This document shows, piece by piece, positions 1 through 11,798 of a stretch of DNA of 64,000 nt (positions within the stretch are counted from its first letter, which is position 1; every line of letters begins with the position of its first letter). This stretch comes from Syngnathus acus (lineage: Eukaryota > Chordata > Actinopteri > Syngnathiformes > Syngnathidae), in contig NC_051092.1 in assembly GCF_901709675.1 (NCBI RefSeq), positions 9,814,491 through 9,878,490 on the forward strand, in the 5' to 3' direction. A model generated the notes under the pieces. It made no database searches and was not told the DNA's origin. It was given only the letters and a program-made list of their open reading frames with translations. The position numbers were made by a program, and so were the translations under genes.

Positions 1-3000
1 TCAGCCTGTTAATTGCAATAACCTTGAAGGGCCAGGGGTACTGGGCTTAAAAGGATGGACGACTATTAGTATTCTAATGTTTAAGCTTTTTCCTAGGCGC
101 TGCCTCAACATCCCCCCCCCCCCTTTTTTTTGTAAAGCCAAAACCAACTAACTGAGCCTCTTCACAAACACAAGTATTTGTTTGAAGCTTTAGGATCACA
201 GTTTGTAAATTAGTTTTTTCGATGTGTCATAATTTAGAAAGAGTGAACATAAGACATCTGACAGGAGTGTCAGATTTAGTTGCGACAGCATTAGTTAAGG
301 TGCGAAAAACAGATCTTGGTGTTGTCATTCAGAATATAGTAGAGAGAAAAAATGTTGAAAAGTGATATATGTGACAATTCTCTGGTATGGGACTGGACAG
401 AGAGTCCCCTAACCCCAATTGTTCTTTTGCATGGCTTAGTCAGTGGTTTTCAGATGTGAAGCATCACCAAGGGGGCACACAGCTGCTTGAGAAAAATAAA
501 ATACAAACATAGTAATGTCATTGAGCGCCAATTTTAAAAGACGATGTATAATATTTCCGTTTTCCCGACGACTACTCAAATAACTTGAAGTGAGTTTGCA
601 AAAATATTGGATATTTTAGATCGATATTTTAGGCACAGTGGACACCAGCTATTTGCTGAGAATAGCAGCCAGGCCCGCCTGTGAATTGCAAAACCAGCAA
701 ATAATTATTCAAACCTCAAGATATAAGCAGGCATATACAACCAATAAGTGTTTTCTATGGAAAAAAGGTGCCCCCCCAAATAAAAAATTATATTTTGAGA
801 AAAGACTGTTGGAGAATAATATTTAGAGAAAAATATCTGTGATAGATGAATTGTGGTTGCCCTAACCATTAGTATGCGAGGGTCCACTATATATATTTCA
901 TTTCAGGGTCCAAATAAATGTTCTCAGTTCTTTATTATCTTCCACTAGACTAGATGATGGTGGTCAGTGTAATTTCCATCATTTCTAATTGAGAATTTGC
1001 TCAAATGCACAATGATACATAAACATCAGCAATAGACTTTTTAATTAAGGGTGTGTAATAAATAGCTGCTGTGGAGAAATCATCTCTCTGGGAGGGTATG
1101 ATTTTAACCTTTTATCACGTCATACTGGAATAGAATGCACAGAAGGACCATAAAGAATGATGTAACATGGGGCTCACTGACTCACATGCCGTGACATTAA
1201 TAGTGTTACATCTTCCACACCATCGATAAATTGATACTGTAGTAGCTGGGGATTTTGCTACAAGGTCGAAGTTGAACAAATTGGCACATTGATTATATAT
1301 CACGTTGTAGGAGGACACCATGATGTCCTCGTTGTCAAATGTACCCACAGGCATATGTTTTATTGGAATGGACATGTTGAAGGGCAATATTCTATTTTGC
1401 AGTGAGGCACAGCAAGTTTAGACTTTTAGAATTTCTTCAACATACAAGTCGTGGACACAGTGCATTGTTCATTTTTTTAGTAACACATTGCAAAATATAC
1501 ATGTTGTTTGTATGCCAAGATAATTCTTCTGATTAGGCAGTTTTTGTGCAAGAACATTTAACTTGCTTACTGAGTTTCATTTCTGGTTTCATGTTCTTTT
1601 GCGAGGAAATTTTGGTTCGACAAGCTTAATTTCGTTAACTCTTTTACTATTTCGCTTCAAAATAATTCTTTATTTTATTTATTTTCTGTGGACTGTGGCT
1701 TTACTTATTCCCGTGCTAGTATGTTAGCAATATTCAAATTGTTCTAAATCATTCATAGAGTTGAGCCCAGAGAGGCACAGTTCATTTTGCATTATTTGTT
1801 ATGAGGAAACAGTATCAGAATTAGAACAACTTTGAATCCAGTGTCATAGACCAGAATGTTTGACTTTAGAGATTCCATTGCAACTGAATTTCAAAAAGGG
1901 AAACATGTGTTTAAGTGAGAAGCAGAAGGAAGGAAAATCCTATGTGCTGACGAGGGTCAGCTTTATTAACAGCGTGTCCATTGCAGCTCAGCCCAATTAA
2001 TTCAGACAGTAAAATCCTGCTTGTCACAATTCGTTGAAGTCACGTCACGTTTATTGCATCTTTCTCGACAACTCATTGAGGCTGCTACCCTGGGCTCGGG
2101 GTTAGATGCGGGAATACAATCACTGAGATTGAAAAGTACACATTGAGAAATGAAGTAACCTCCACACTGCACAGATAATCACTTGCCTGCTCACTGTAAA
2201 AATGCCCAAAAGTTATTTTTCTCTCCTCCTAGCAGTTTACATAGAGGATGTGTGGTTTGGTAGGGCTGCATCTGTCCAGGGACCACACGTCTGACTTGAA
2301 GTGAGTAGGAGGAGGGCAGGGAGGAACAAAGATTCTATTTTTAGATCGGGTTGCCGTAGTGCACACTAGCTTGGAGACTTAGACACGAACCGGCACTTAC
2401 TGGCAGAGACTTTCAGGACCAAGTGAGCAAGTGACAAAGTCTGTATTTGCAATGTTCTGTTCAATTTGTGTAACTGGTTCCCTGGTGCAGTTGTATGTTG
2501 TTATCCTGGAATAGTTTTATGAAGCAATCCAGCAGCAAAAAACATATTTGATTGTAGAAAGCGATTTGAAGTAGCAAAAACCCCCAAAAAAGTCATCAAA
2601 AATCTATCTGTAATATTTAAATATTGAATTATTGTAAGGCAAAAGAGATGGAAGAAAGTGTTTGGTTTATGTGGGAATTTTGACATTCACTTGCTAAAAT
2701 TTTGAAAACAATATTGATTATTTTGCCTGTCTTGATATGAAAGTTGAATACATTTTCATGCAATGGGCTAACCATCAAAATAAGTTAAATTTTTCTTGGC
2801 AAACAGGGCATCGCCGTGGCAACAACAAACACTACTGGTTTGAACATCATAAAGGCCTAAACACTTTTTTTAGCAAAAGTGAGGTAGATCTGACCAGGCC
2901 CGATGGGTTTGCAAATGCTTTCAAAAATAAGATTCACTGTGCGTGACAATAATGAAGAAAAAGAAAAATATGAAATTTCGCATATAAGCAATAGAGACCT

Positions 3001-3538
3001 CACAACAGTTGCTGCTCAAAAAAGTCTTCTGGACTTCACTTTATTGAGTTTCCACGCATTTCAGTGCATTAAAGAAGAAGAGCACAGTCATTTAAATGAA
3101 TTATCTGAGGTGCAGTAAACTACCTCAGAAATTTATTGCCCATTTTTATTTCCCCTGTCAGTCATCCAGAGGTCCACCTGTACAGTTATCAACTCAATCT
3201 AATGATCTACATACTTACTGACTCCCCTCTGACTAATTTAGATTTCTTTTCACCAGGTTCTATAAATACAGTGTGTTCGTTCCCCAGGCCCTGTGCTGTG
3301 TTGTCAAGCTAAAATAGCAAAACTGACTCACACAGTCAGCACCCTAACTCCATGTGCACCAGCTGTCACACGCGAGCATCCACGTGTACAAACATCTGCA
3401 TCAGATATGTTTTAACTGCATCCTTAATGTAATGTGAGCTGAAATATTGAGGCTTTTTTTTTTGGGAGGGGCATGCAGTCTTCCAGAAGTCACACTTGGC
3501 ATAGTGTACCTGACCTGTTTAATCTTCTCTGTTGACAG
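1..3538 (+). other. srgap3: srgap3 intron sequence upstream of the SH3 exon
   Basis: No open frame in this stretch resembles the RhoGAP or F-BAR parts of an srGAP, and the short frames present lack splice context. It is best read as intron, ending in a clean acceptor (CTGTTGACAG) at 3538. It holds a C-run/T-run near 112-130 and AT-rich unique sequence. I see no RNA gene or clear transposon here. Confidence 0.6.
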
Positions 3539-5165
3539 AGGGCGAGCCTATCGAAGCCATTGCCAAGTTTGATTACGTTGGGCGCTCTTCAAGAGAATTG
3601 TCCTTCAAGAAGGGTGCCTCACTGCTGCTCTACCAGCGGGCGTCAGAAGACTGGTGGGAGGGGCGACACAACGGCATAGACGGCCTGGTGCCACACCAAT
3701 ATATCGTGGTCCAGGACATGTGAGTGACCTCAAATAAATGGACATGTAAACTGTTGTGGTTTACATTGCAGTGGAAGTGGATGTGAAATGTGATTTTTAA
3801 ACCTACTTGTTGAACCATGCACTCTGTCACGGTGTCTCTATCAATAAATCACCTGAAGGCGCACTTGCTGATGTCTTCTTGCCTAATTAAAGAGCAGCAG
3901 GATTTAGTGCTGGTCGTGCCAGGATGCGTCACATCCTGTGCTATTTTCAAACTGAAAAGGCTGAGGAGTGCAAGTGCAGACCTGGTTGTGGTCTTTCCAT
4001 GTCCCATAAAGTAGCCCGTAATAAAACATGCATCGTAGAGAACACTTTATGCCAGGTAATGGTTCTGCTCTTGGGGTGTGCTGGGAAAAGCCTCCAGATG
4101 TACTTTCGAAACATAGTTTTCTGAAACCCATTCAGCCTTCCTTGTGTGTGCAGTGCCTATCAGGCATACTGAAAGGCACAGAAATGTGACTTGTGAATAT
4201 CAGCCTTTGAGAGGCCAAAGCACATGCTGACTCTGTTCTGTTTCTCAATGTGTCTCTGTCTTAGAGATGACAACTTCTCGGACACGCTGAGCCAGAAGGC
4301 TGACAGTGAGGCCAGCAGCGGCCATGCCTGCGAGGATAAATGCTCAGGAAAAGACATCAGTTCACCCACTGACACTAGGATCTCAGAGGCCTTCATCACC
4401 AGGTTGGTGTATGAATGTGTGCCAGGAATACTGAAGGCTGTCTCTTCAAGAGCAATGTTGAAACTATGGGTGTGACTTGCACACGTCAATATGATGAATT
4501 CTTTACAAAAAAATTCAAACTGTCAAAACATTACGACGTAATCAATGTTCGCGTTTTCAAAATCCATGCATTGTTTTTGATGGAAACGTTGCCCCCACCA
4601 ATGTAGCCGCTACGTAGCCATGTTGAATCGGTGGGCTGCTCTAACGTGCTGGTGTGTATCATCTTCTGTTCAGATCTGTGGATAGTAGCATTTAAATGAA
4701 TGCATGTCGCAGGAAGCACAGAAACCAGCCTGGGGCTGTTAGCCGGAAATATTGTCAATAAAAAAAGAAATACGAGACAGATTGTTGAGAATCACAACAC
4801 AGACAAAACCCGAATGTCCGGTACAGTCCCCTGCCTAATTTAAAACTATTTGCGGCGATCAAAGGCGTTCACTTGCTCTGATTGGAAGCTAGTTAATGGT
4901 GATAAAGTTAATCTTGTTTTTTAATATCGCAAAAACCTCTCATTATAACAAGGCATTTTTTAGACTTTGTATATGTGCTGTGCACATCTATACAGTATAG
5001 ATAACCAAAGAAAAATAAATATCCATGATTTTCTTATGATGCTGTACTCAACTGATTGCACTGACAATCAAACCAAGTGATTTTGACAGCAGGTTGTTGA
5101 CCATTTGAGTGTATTTTGTCTCTGCTGCTCCACTTCTTCATTGCTGCATTTAGTGACCTTGAAAC

Positions 5166-5261
<96 letters not shown>

Positions 5262-7272
5262 CTCCCTCTCTCACCTCTCTGTGCCTGACAAGCACACACA
5301 CACACACACACTCACACACACACCTTAGGACTCACATATATCATATCCGTAATACCTGTTCCTCTCTTCCTCACAACAACGACTGATTATCTCCCAGGTG
5401 ATCTGCACCTACTGGTTGTTCACCTTGCTCACTCGCTGCTCCGCACACCCACACATGTTGAATTATTGTGGTTGAATCATTTTCGCAGGCACACTCACCT
5501 GTCCCTGTTTGGTCCTAGCATTATTGTGTCTTCTTTTTACCATTGGGCATCAGTACTTTTCACAGGACTGTGGCAACGCACAAATATTCACATTTTTTAT
5601 GGATGAAACATGGAGTCATATAATTCAGATAGTCATATTAGATGAGTATCATAGTAAATGTTGCCAGAGCTGATAGTGTAACGACATATTAAGACAACCA
5701 ATGAGTGGCAATTCAATGCCTCTCAATACATGTGGCTTTTTTATGTACAGTATATACGTGCAGACATCGCCACCTGCAGGTGATTGTTAGTGACTGTTGT
5801 CGTTTGCTTTCCCAACACCAATTTTCCACCAATTGATTTTTTGCTCACCCCAAAGCTTGTATCGGTTTCATTGTCCTCTAAAGAATTCAAACAGTGACAG
5901 AATTCTCCACTTCACAGTTCTGAGACTCAAGGTTTGAATCACTGTTGTTTCCTTTTCATTTCTATCCCAGCAGGCACAGAAAACGATTGGACCCGCCGTC
6001 CCGCCGCCCCCCTGCCCGCCCTAGTGACATCCACTGCATGCTGCATACCTCTCAGCAAGGTCATCCCGTACATGGGAACACTCCCGAGACAGGCTCCCCA
6101 GTTCTTGGCCACTTCAGCCCGCGCGACATTCTCCGGAGCCGTAACCATTTACCCGCAGACAGCCCAGAGCGTCGGCGCCGAACCGGCCACGGCAGCCTGA
6201 CTAACATCAGCCGGCACGAGTCCCTAAAGAAGATGGAAAGCCCACCCATTCGTCGCTCCACCTCGTCGGGCCAGTACACGGGTTTTAGTGAAGCCCACCA
6301 CCATCATCACCACCACCACCACCACGGTGGCAAGCCCCTGGACCCGGAGACCATTGCACAGGTCAGCGCGGGAAGAGCTGCGTGCCGGGCCGCAACTCCC
6401 TCCGCCGTCAAAGTCCTGCCCCACCCTGCAAAAGCCTAGTTGTCACCTGTCTTCTGCTCCAGGGTCTGTGTGCTAACTACACGCAAGAGACCAGCATGAC
6501 AGGCAGCCAGGCAGCACGGCACTTTTAGAGTATAGAGTAGTTCACATTACCTTTTATCGTGCTTTTTAGAACTTTGTGACTGTGGGAAAATATCCAATCC
6601 AATAACCAATCTTAAAACAATATAAAGCTATTTTAATTGACTGTATTAATTATGAACGCTCCAGAAGTTGATGCCGATTCAGTACGTTGCAATTAAGATT
6701 CAGTACGTTGCAATTAATTCATTAATAGTATTTGACTATTTCAAATAATACTTCAGACAAGTGATTCTGATGAGCACTCCATTGCGATACTGCTCCAAGT
6801 TTTTAAAATATTCTTCAGCTTCGTTTCCTCCGTCCCTCTTAAACTTTCTGTTTGTCTCTCACAGGACATCGAAGAAACCATGAACACTGCTCTAAATGAG
6901 CTACGGGAATTGGAGCGCCAGAGTTCGGCCAAGCACGCCCCTGACGTGGTGCTGGACACCCTGGAACAGAGACAAGCCCCGGGTGGCGGCGTGGGTCCCA
7001 CGCCGGCCAGTTCCAGCGAGTCTCTGGGCCCCCCCATCCACGGTGTCATGCTGAGGTCCACCGCCAACACAGAGCCACCGTTTCGCCGCAGTGCCGGCTC
7101 GACCAACGACAGCGTGAGCACCTTCAAACCCGCCGTGGCGCCCCGCATGGGCGTGCAGCTCAAGCCGCCCGCTTTGAGACCCAAACCGATGGTCCTGCCC
7201 AAGTCCGGCCAGGTATCACAGCCTCCTGTCATGTCATCTCAAGATTCTCTGGACAAATCCTGCACCATGTAA
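3539..7272 (+). CDS. srgap3: SLIT-ROBO Rho GTPase-activating protein 3-like, C-terminal four exons (partial gene)
   Basis: Coding exons are 3539-3719, 4265-4402, 5974-6361 and 6865-7272 (TAA at 7270-7272), about 370 residues. The first exon encodes an SH3 domain ([33 protein letters not shown]). The next three encode the serine/arginine/proline-rich tail, including [45 protein letters not shown] and a coiled stretch ([19 protein letters not shown]), ending DSLDKSCTM. srGAPs act at the plasma membrane: an F-BAR domain bends membrane, a RhoGAP domain inactivates Rac/Cdc42, and the SH3 binds ROBO and WAVE partners. The F-BAR and RhoGAP exons lie upstream of the window. From remembered human paralogues, the tail fits SRGAP3 better than SRGAP1 or SRGAP2. 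A ten-histidine run (6296-6325) is not in the human protein as I recall it. The third exon has a tandem NAGNAG acceptor, so its start may be 5971 or 5974. Confidence 0.85.
5171..5323. repeat. (CT)n microsatellite followed by (CA)n
   Basis: Uninterrupted CT dinucleotides run from about 5171 to 5258, then become imperfect and pass into a CA-rich stretch at 5291-5323. It lies in the srgap3 intron between the exons at 4265-4402 and 5974-6361. The long poly-Ser/Leu or Arg/Glu frames across it are artefacts of the repeat. Confidence 0.97.
6676..6717. repeat. 21-bp tandem duplication
   Basis: GATTCAGTACGTTGCAATTA plus A occurs twice back to back (6676-6696 and 6697-6717) with no mismatch. It lies in the last srgap3 intron, about 150 bp before the final exon. 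The perfect identity suggests a recent duplication. Confidence 0.9.
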
Positions 7273-8401
7273 TGTTTGGGATGCAAAAGAAGCAGCATCT
7301 TCCACTGGGGCATGCGACAGAAACTGTAGGCTCCCCACCACTGCTCTGTAGAATAAAATCACAGTCCTGAAGTTTGAAAACTAATGTGAAGTTTAGAATA
7401 GACAAAACACAAAAGCTTCTCTGAGTGCTGTATCATTGGAAAAAAAACACTACACAATGAACTGCGTCACATGATACGATTTGCATAGATGTCTTAAAAA
7501 TCTGTATTACTCACAGAAAATGGGTGAACATTTGCAGTCAGAAGTCAAATTATGTTCACCCATAAAGACTTTTGTGGATTTTAGCTTCATCCTAAAATTT
7601 CACCTGTTAGCCAATTTATTGCTAACTTTTGTGAGTACTGTACATGAAATAGAATATGCACACAATATGATGTGGAATGCTAATTTGTAGCTTAGTTGGC
7701 ATCCTAGCCAAAGACCAATTGAAGCATGGATGTGGACCTTCTAATGGATTGATGTATGTACTCTAGTTCCTCTTCATGGAGACTCTCAGGAGTGCTATGT
7801 AGACCTAAAAAAAAAGGACTTGCTTGTCAAGATCACAAACACTTGATGTGTGACAACAAGGAGTTGAAGTCTCTCGTGTCAATGTGTGCGATTGTCATGT
7901 ATAGTTCTGTATTTAAATCTCAGTAGTGATTTGGGCGAATGTTGAAAATGTAGCCAACATTAGAACACTACAAACCATTTAAGAGTGAATTTGCAGGTTT
8001 ACGCTGTCAGTGGATCGACAGACATTGTGTATCTATATTCGTGAAAATCTGAATACCTAGTTTTACTAACGCTCATTATTTTTGTAATCATTTTTGGTTT
8101 CCGAGTAGATCTGACTAGAGAGCAAACAATGTAGAGTAAGCAAAACATCCCTGTGGACAAGTGTGCTTTCCTCATACGGTAATAATATCGTAAAATGTAC
8201 TTGTGAAAGTGCCTTTGAAGATGTTTCTGGACACGTATGCATTCAGTTGTCATGTGCTGTGAGGACACGCGACAATATTTTAGAACTGAGCAGCTCACCC
8301 ACTGCACATCGATGTATGTAAATGTAGATAAGGCATGTATGTGACAGCATAACCGAGATGCTTGAGGGATTATGAACCTCAAAGGATTTCTTTCTAATAA
8401 A
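7273..8401 (+). other. srgap3: srgap3 3' untranslated region and poly(A) signals
   Basis: Non-coding sequence follows the srgap3 stop. AATAAA occurs at 7352-7357 (early) and 8396-8401 (late), with another at 8634-8639, so short and long 3' ends are possible. The frames here are short and lack splice or codon-use support. Confidence 0.5.
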
Positions 8402-8936
8402 TGAAATAGTTTGCCCAGTCCAAGGTCATTTTTATTGCACCATGCAGTGTATTACAACTGTAGAGGCTGTTTTATTCAATATTTACTTTGCACTATATCG
8501 AAGCTTTGTGTTAACATCGGTAAAGCATTTTACGTTGGAGCATTTCTTACATTATGGTGAATGGATATTGATATCATTAAGCATTTTATTGCCACAGTCC
8601 AAATTGACACGCAAACAGTGATTTGCCACAGAAAATAAATCTGTTTTGACATTTTCTGTCTGTAAAATGTTTTAGTTTTACAGTGCAGATATAATTAAAC
8701 AAATTGAAACGTACATTGCACAATCTCCAAACTCTTCAGTTGGGATGAAAGCAAAAATCACATTAAGAATTGTCAGGGAAATATTCCTCATGGATACTGA
8801 CATCATTTGATTTCATCATCATGTCTATTTTGCCACAAACGCAATACGATTATTTGATTGCAATTCATTGTAGGAAGGTATCAGATGTTTGATGATGTAC
8901 CTGAAGTTGATGAACCCGAGCGGTCCTTTTCTAAAT
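8402..8936 (-). other. ccdc113-like 3' untranslated region, convergent with srgap3
   Basis: On the minus strand, sequence after the ccdc113-like stop (8937) contains AATAAA at 8471-8476 and 8431-8436 (read as TTTATT on the plus strand). These lie within tens of bases of the late srgap3 signal at 8396-8401. The two tail-to-tail transcripts therefore end close together and may overlap. Confidence 0.45.
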
Positions 8937-11310
8937 CTAAGCTTTCCCATGTTGGGCTATGTATGGCAGCTTCAGTGGATTTGGACCTTCCCTGTCAGCA
9001 GTTCCAGCATCACCACTACTGATAGAAGAGCCTCTGTGTTGGCTCCAGAATTTAGACTTGGAGGTCATCTGGGAAGAGAAAAAGAGATGATAAGTTATCA
9101 AGCAAAATAAGGAGACCTAATTGTATTTAAGCCCGGAATAGTTTACCTCAGCAATCCCAACCTTTCTCTGCCAAATGTGAACGCTCTGCTGCAGCATTTT
9201 GTGTTTGTCCTTGACGTGCATGTACTGGGCGACATCAGGTGCCTGGTAAGTGGACATCAGGCGGCGCAGCTGCTTATTCTGGGCCTCAGCCTTCGAACGC
9301 TCCTTCAAGTAGAAAAAGTGTGGGGGGGGGGAGTGAAGAGAGAGCGTCGATGAGGAAAATCCACATTGTAATATGATTTCAGTCCGATCTTCTTTTCTAC
9401 TATGAAACAAATATTGAAGTTGGTTTTCGAACAAGCTGGGTTTATTAGACAAGAAAAAAACATGTTGTCAAACCTCTTCAACACGTAATATGTCCTCCTC
9501 TATTTTCTCCAGCACCTCCTTCTTTTTTGTGAAATTGCTGCTCAACTGTGCAGACTCTTGCGTCACACGTTGAAGCTTCTCCTATCCATGAGAAGACACA
9601 CAAGGCCACATTTAGCAAACAGTAGTTAAAAAGGGCTGTGCCTAACATAAACATGTGATCTACCTTGTAGGAGTTCAAGGCGCGCTGTGCTTGTGAATGT
9701 TTGTTTTGGAGTTCTTCGAGGTCGATTGTCTGTTCGCTGTCTTCCAAGAAAATGTCCTGAATGTAAAAGCCAATTGAAGAATATACGGTCGAGGATGTCC
9801 CCCGTATGTTTGCCGTGCTCACCTCGAGTCCTGCCTTTTGCAGCTCTCTTTTCTCCTGCATCTGCAGATGGAGCTTCTTTTCCCGTGCCTTCAAGCCTTG
9901 GATCTTCACTTTCAACTTGTCACACTGGGTGCTCTGCTTAATGTCGTCCCGTACAAAAAAGGCAACAGGATGGTTAACTAACAGTAATACAGAAAGAGAA
10001 GAGACCTCTCACTATTCACGTCAAGATTATCATCTTGACATATTTATGACAATACATTTTATAGTGCTAATACTGTACATAATGTTTCAATTTACAATAC
10101 AATTTCTACAAGACAGAAAGATAGACTCCAAAGGAACATTTATAAAAAATAAAAAAAACATAAGACTCTTCTTTGATAAATGTTGATAATAAGGGCCTGG
10201 TATTCTCTGCAGTTTAACGCCCACATGAAGTAAGGTACCTTACTACTGATGTAGTGGAGCACCTTCTCTGGCTCGTTCATTTCTGACATCTTTAATGGTT
10301 TGAACAATTTTTGTTCCAAGTCTTTCTTCTCTTTGCAGATGTCTGCTTGCTGCAGCTCAAATTCCTTGAGGGAGGCCTGAAAGAGAGCCACAGAGGTGAA
10401 AATGTAAGGGGTCATTTGACATTTATGTTGATTCTACTTCCTGATACAAACTTTGTAGTTGGCCAGAATTCTCTCCGACTTCTCCTTGTCTTTCTGCTGC
10501 TCTGTTATCATCTCTGCTACTTCCCTTTGTGCAACGCACAGTTTTTGTCCCAAGGTCAGCTGCAGAAGGCTGTCAGGCAAGTTGCCCTCAGATGTCTGCC
10601 TCCAACCTGGCCCCTGACAAGTCAGTCATATAAAGGTGCAAAAATACATAATTAAAAATAAAACACCACTAAAGCTAATACAAGAGTTGATCAAAAACTT
10701 TTACATTTACGACAACATTTACTAAAATAACAATGTTCAGTTGTGCAGCGTGTAGGTGTATGCTTACCCCGTCTTCCATTTGGCAACAGGCGGCAACACC
10801 CAGATTTGCAGGCTTGGCCGATTGGTCCCGTTGATCCAGCCGGGTGATAAAACGTTCAAACAGCTCATTTTCTGCTAAGAGTGCTGCGTTGGAACTTCTA
10901 GTGGACGGGTAGATTTAATTTAGTAAAAAGCCTCCAAAATTTTAAGAACTTGACTCAAGGGGGCAAAAACTAGTAGACAAAATAAGTACAGCTAAATACC
11001 TGCACTTTGTTAATTCCTCTATCACACCATATAAGGTAAACGAATTCAACATTACATTTTAAGTACTATGAAGCGTCTACTGGGCCAGTTTACTGACAAT
11101 GGATTAGTTACGATCTCAGATAGTTATCGTGAAAACCAACATCGATCGCCGAGATCACTTAGCAATAGCTTTGTTTGTATTGTTAAAACCAGGAGAAAAG
11201 GGTTTGCATTTTTTTCATTCAAAGTGGATTAAATCGAGCGGTATTTACTGTAGCTGATGGATACGGGCGGAGATGCTTTGTTGTCGTTTTTGTGGGCTTT
11301 TCTTCTCCAT
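8937..11310 (-). CDS. ccdc113: Coiled-coil protein CCDC113/CFAP263-like, complete
   Basis: Nine coding exons on the minus strand join in frame: 11310-11249, 10897-10768, 10613-10452, 10376-10239, 9933-9823, 9756-9664, 9581-9474, 9302-9147 and 9068-8937 (TAG), giving 363 residues. Human CCDC113 is about 377. The protein starts MEKKSPQKRQQ and is largely heptad-rich helix. Diagnostic blocks shared with CCDC113 as I recall it are VLEKIEEDILRVEE, ERSKAEAQNKQLRRL, APDVAQYMHVKDK and IWQRKVGIAEM. CCDC113 is a cilium/flagellum protein that works with CCDC96 at axonemes and centriolar satellites; that role is inferred from the family. The C-terminal 43 residues are Ser/Gly-rich and less conserved. The start is the only upstream ATG in frame, and it faces parp12 across a short shared promoter. 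The exact acceptor of the fifth exon (9933 or 9936) was chosen by alignment to the human protein. Confidence 0.85.
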
Positions 11311-11798
11311 TGGGGCTCAATGTTCCAGGTTGCTAAGGTACACTGTGATGGTTGCTATGGCCAGTGTTACTGGAAGTACGTACAGTTTATTTGAATTTGT
11401 TTAACCTTTATTTTTCCTGGTAATGAAATTGAGGAAAACAATTCTCTTGCCTGCACATTAAAACAAAGTCAATTCCAATTTTAATTAAATAAGTCCTTAA
11501 GTAAGTAGTTGATGTTGTTGTTTACTAATACGCAAAGGCTACACATTCATTTTCACGTTCACTCATGCAAATCACACACCAGATGAGTTGAATTTATTAT
11601 TTGTATCGATTTCCATTTTTATGAGACCGTGGGTAAATCTAATTTCCGTCAGTCTCTCCAAGCTTCTCGCGCGATCTGACATACAGGGAAATTCTTCGAT
11701 CGCGTGTTTCACTTTCGTTTCGGGAAAAAAAAAAGAGTTGGGTTGGGAGAAAACAACTTCCGCAAGACCGCAGAAAAAGTCGACAAGCTCGCGCCGAG
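11311..11798. promoter_or_regulatory. Short head-to-head promoter between ccdc113-like and parp12
   Basis: Only 488 bp separate the ATG of the minus-strand ccdc113-like gene (11310) from the parp12 ATG (11799). Both 5' untranslated regions and both promoters must fit here unless distant leader exons exist. The parp12 side is relatively CpG-rich (CTTCTCGCGCGATC near 11665, TCGATCGCGTG near 11697) and carries an ISRE. I see no strong TATA box for either gene. Confidence 0.6.
11706..11721 (+). promoter_or_regulatory. Interferon-stimulated response element upstream of parp12
   Basis: GTTTCACTTTCGTTTC contains the ISRE core TTTC-NN-TTTC and a third TTTC spaced by one base, the type of site bound by ISGF3 and IRF factors. 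It sits about 80 bp before the parp12 start codon. Mammalian PARP12 is an interferon-stimulated gene, so the site fits the gene. Activity is inferred. Confidence 0.7.

Noticed and set aside
5068-5386. Long Ser/Leu and Arg/Glu frames on both strands
   Set aside because: They are translations of the (CT)n microsatellite and have no splice or start context.
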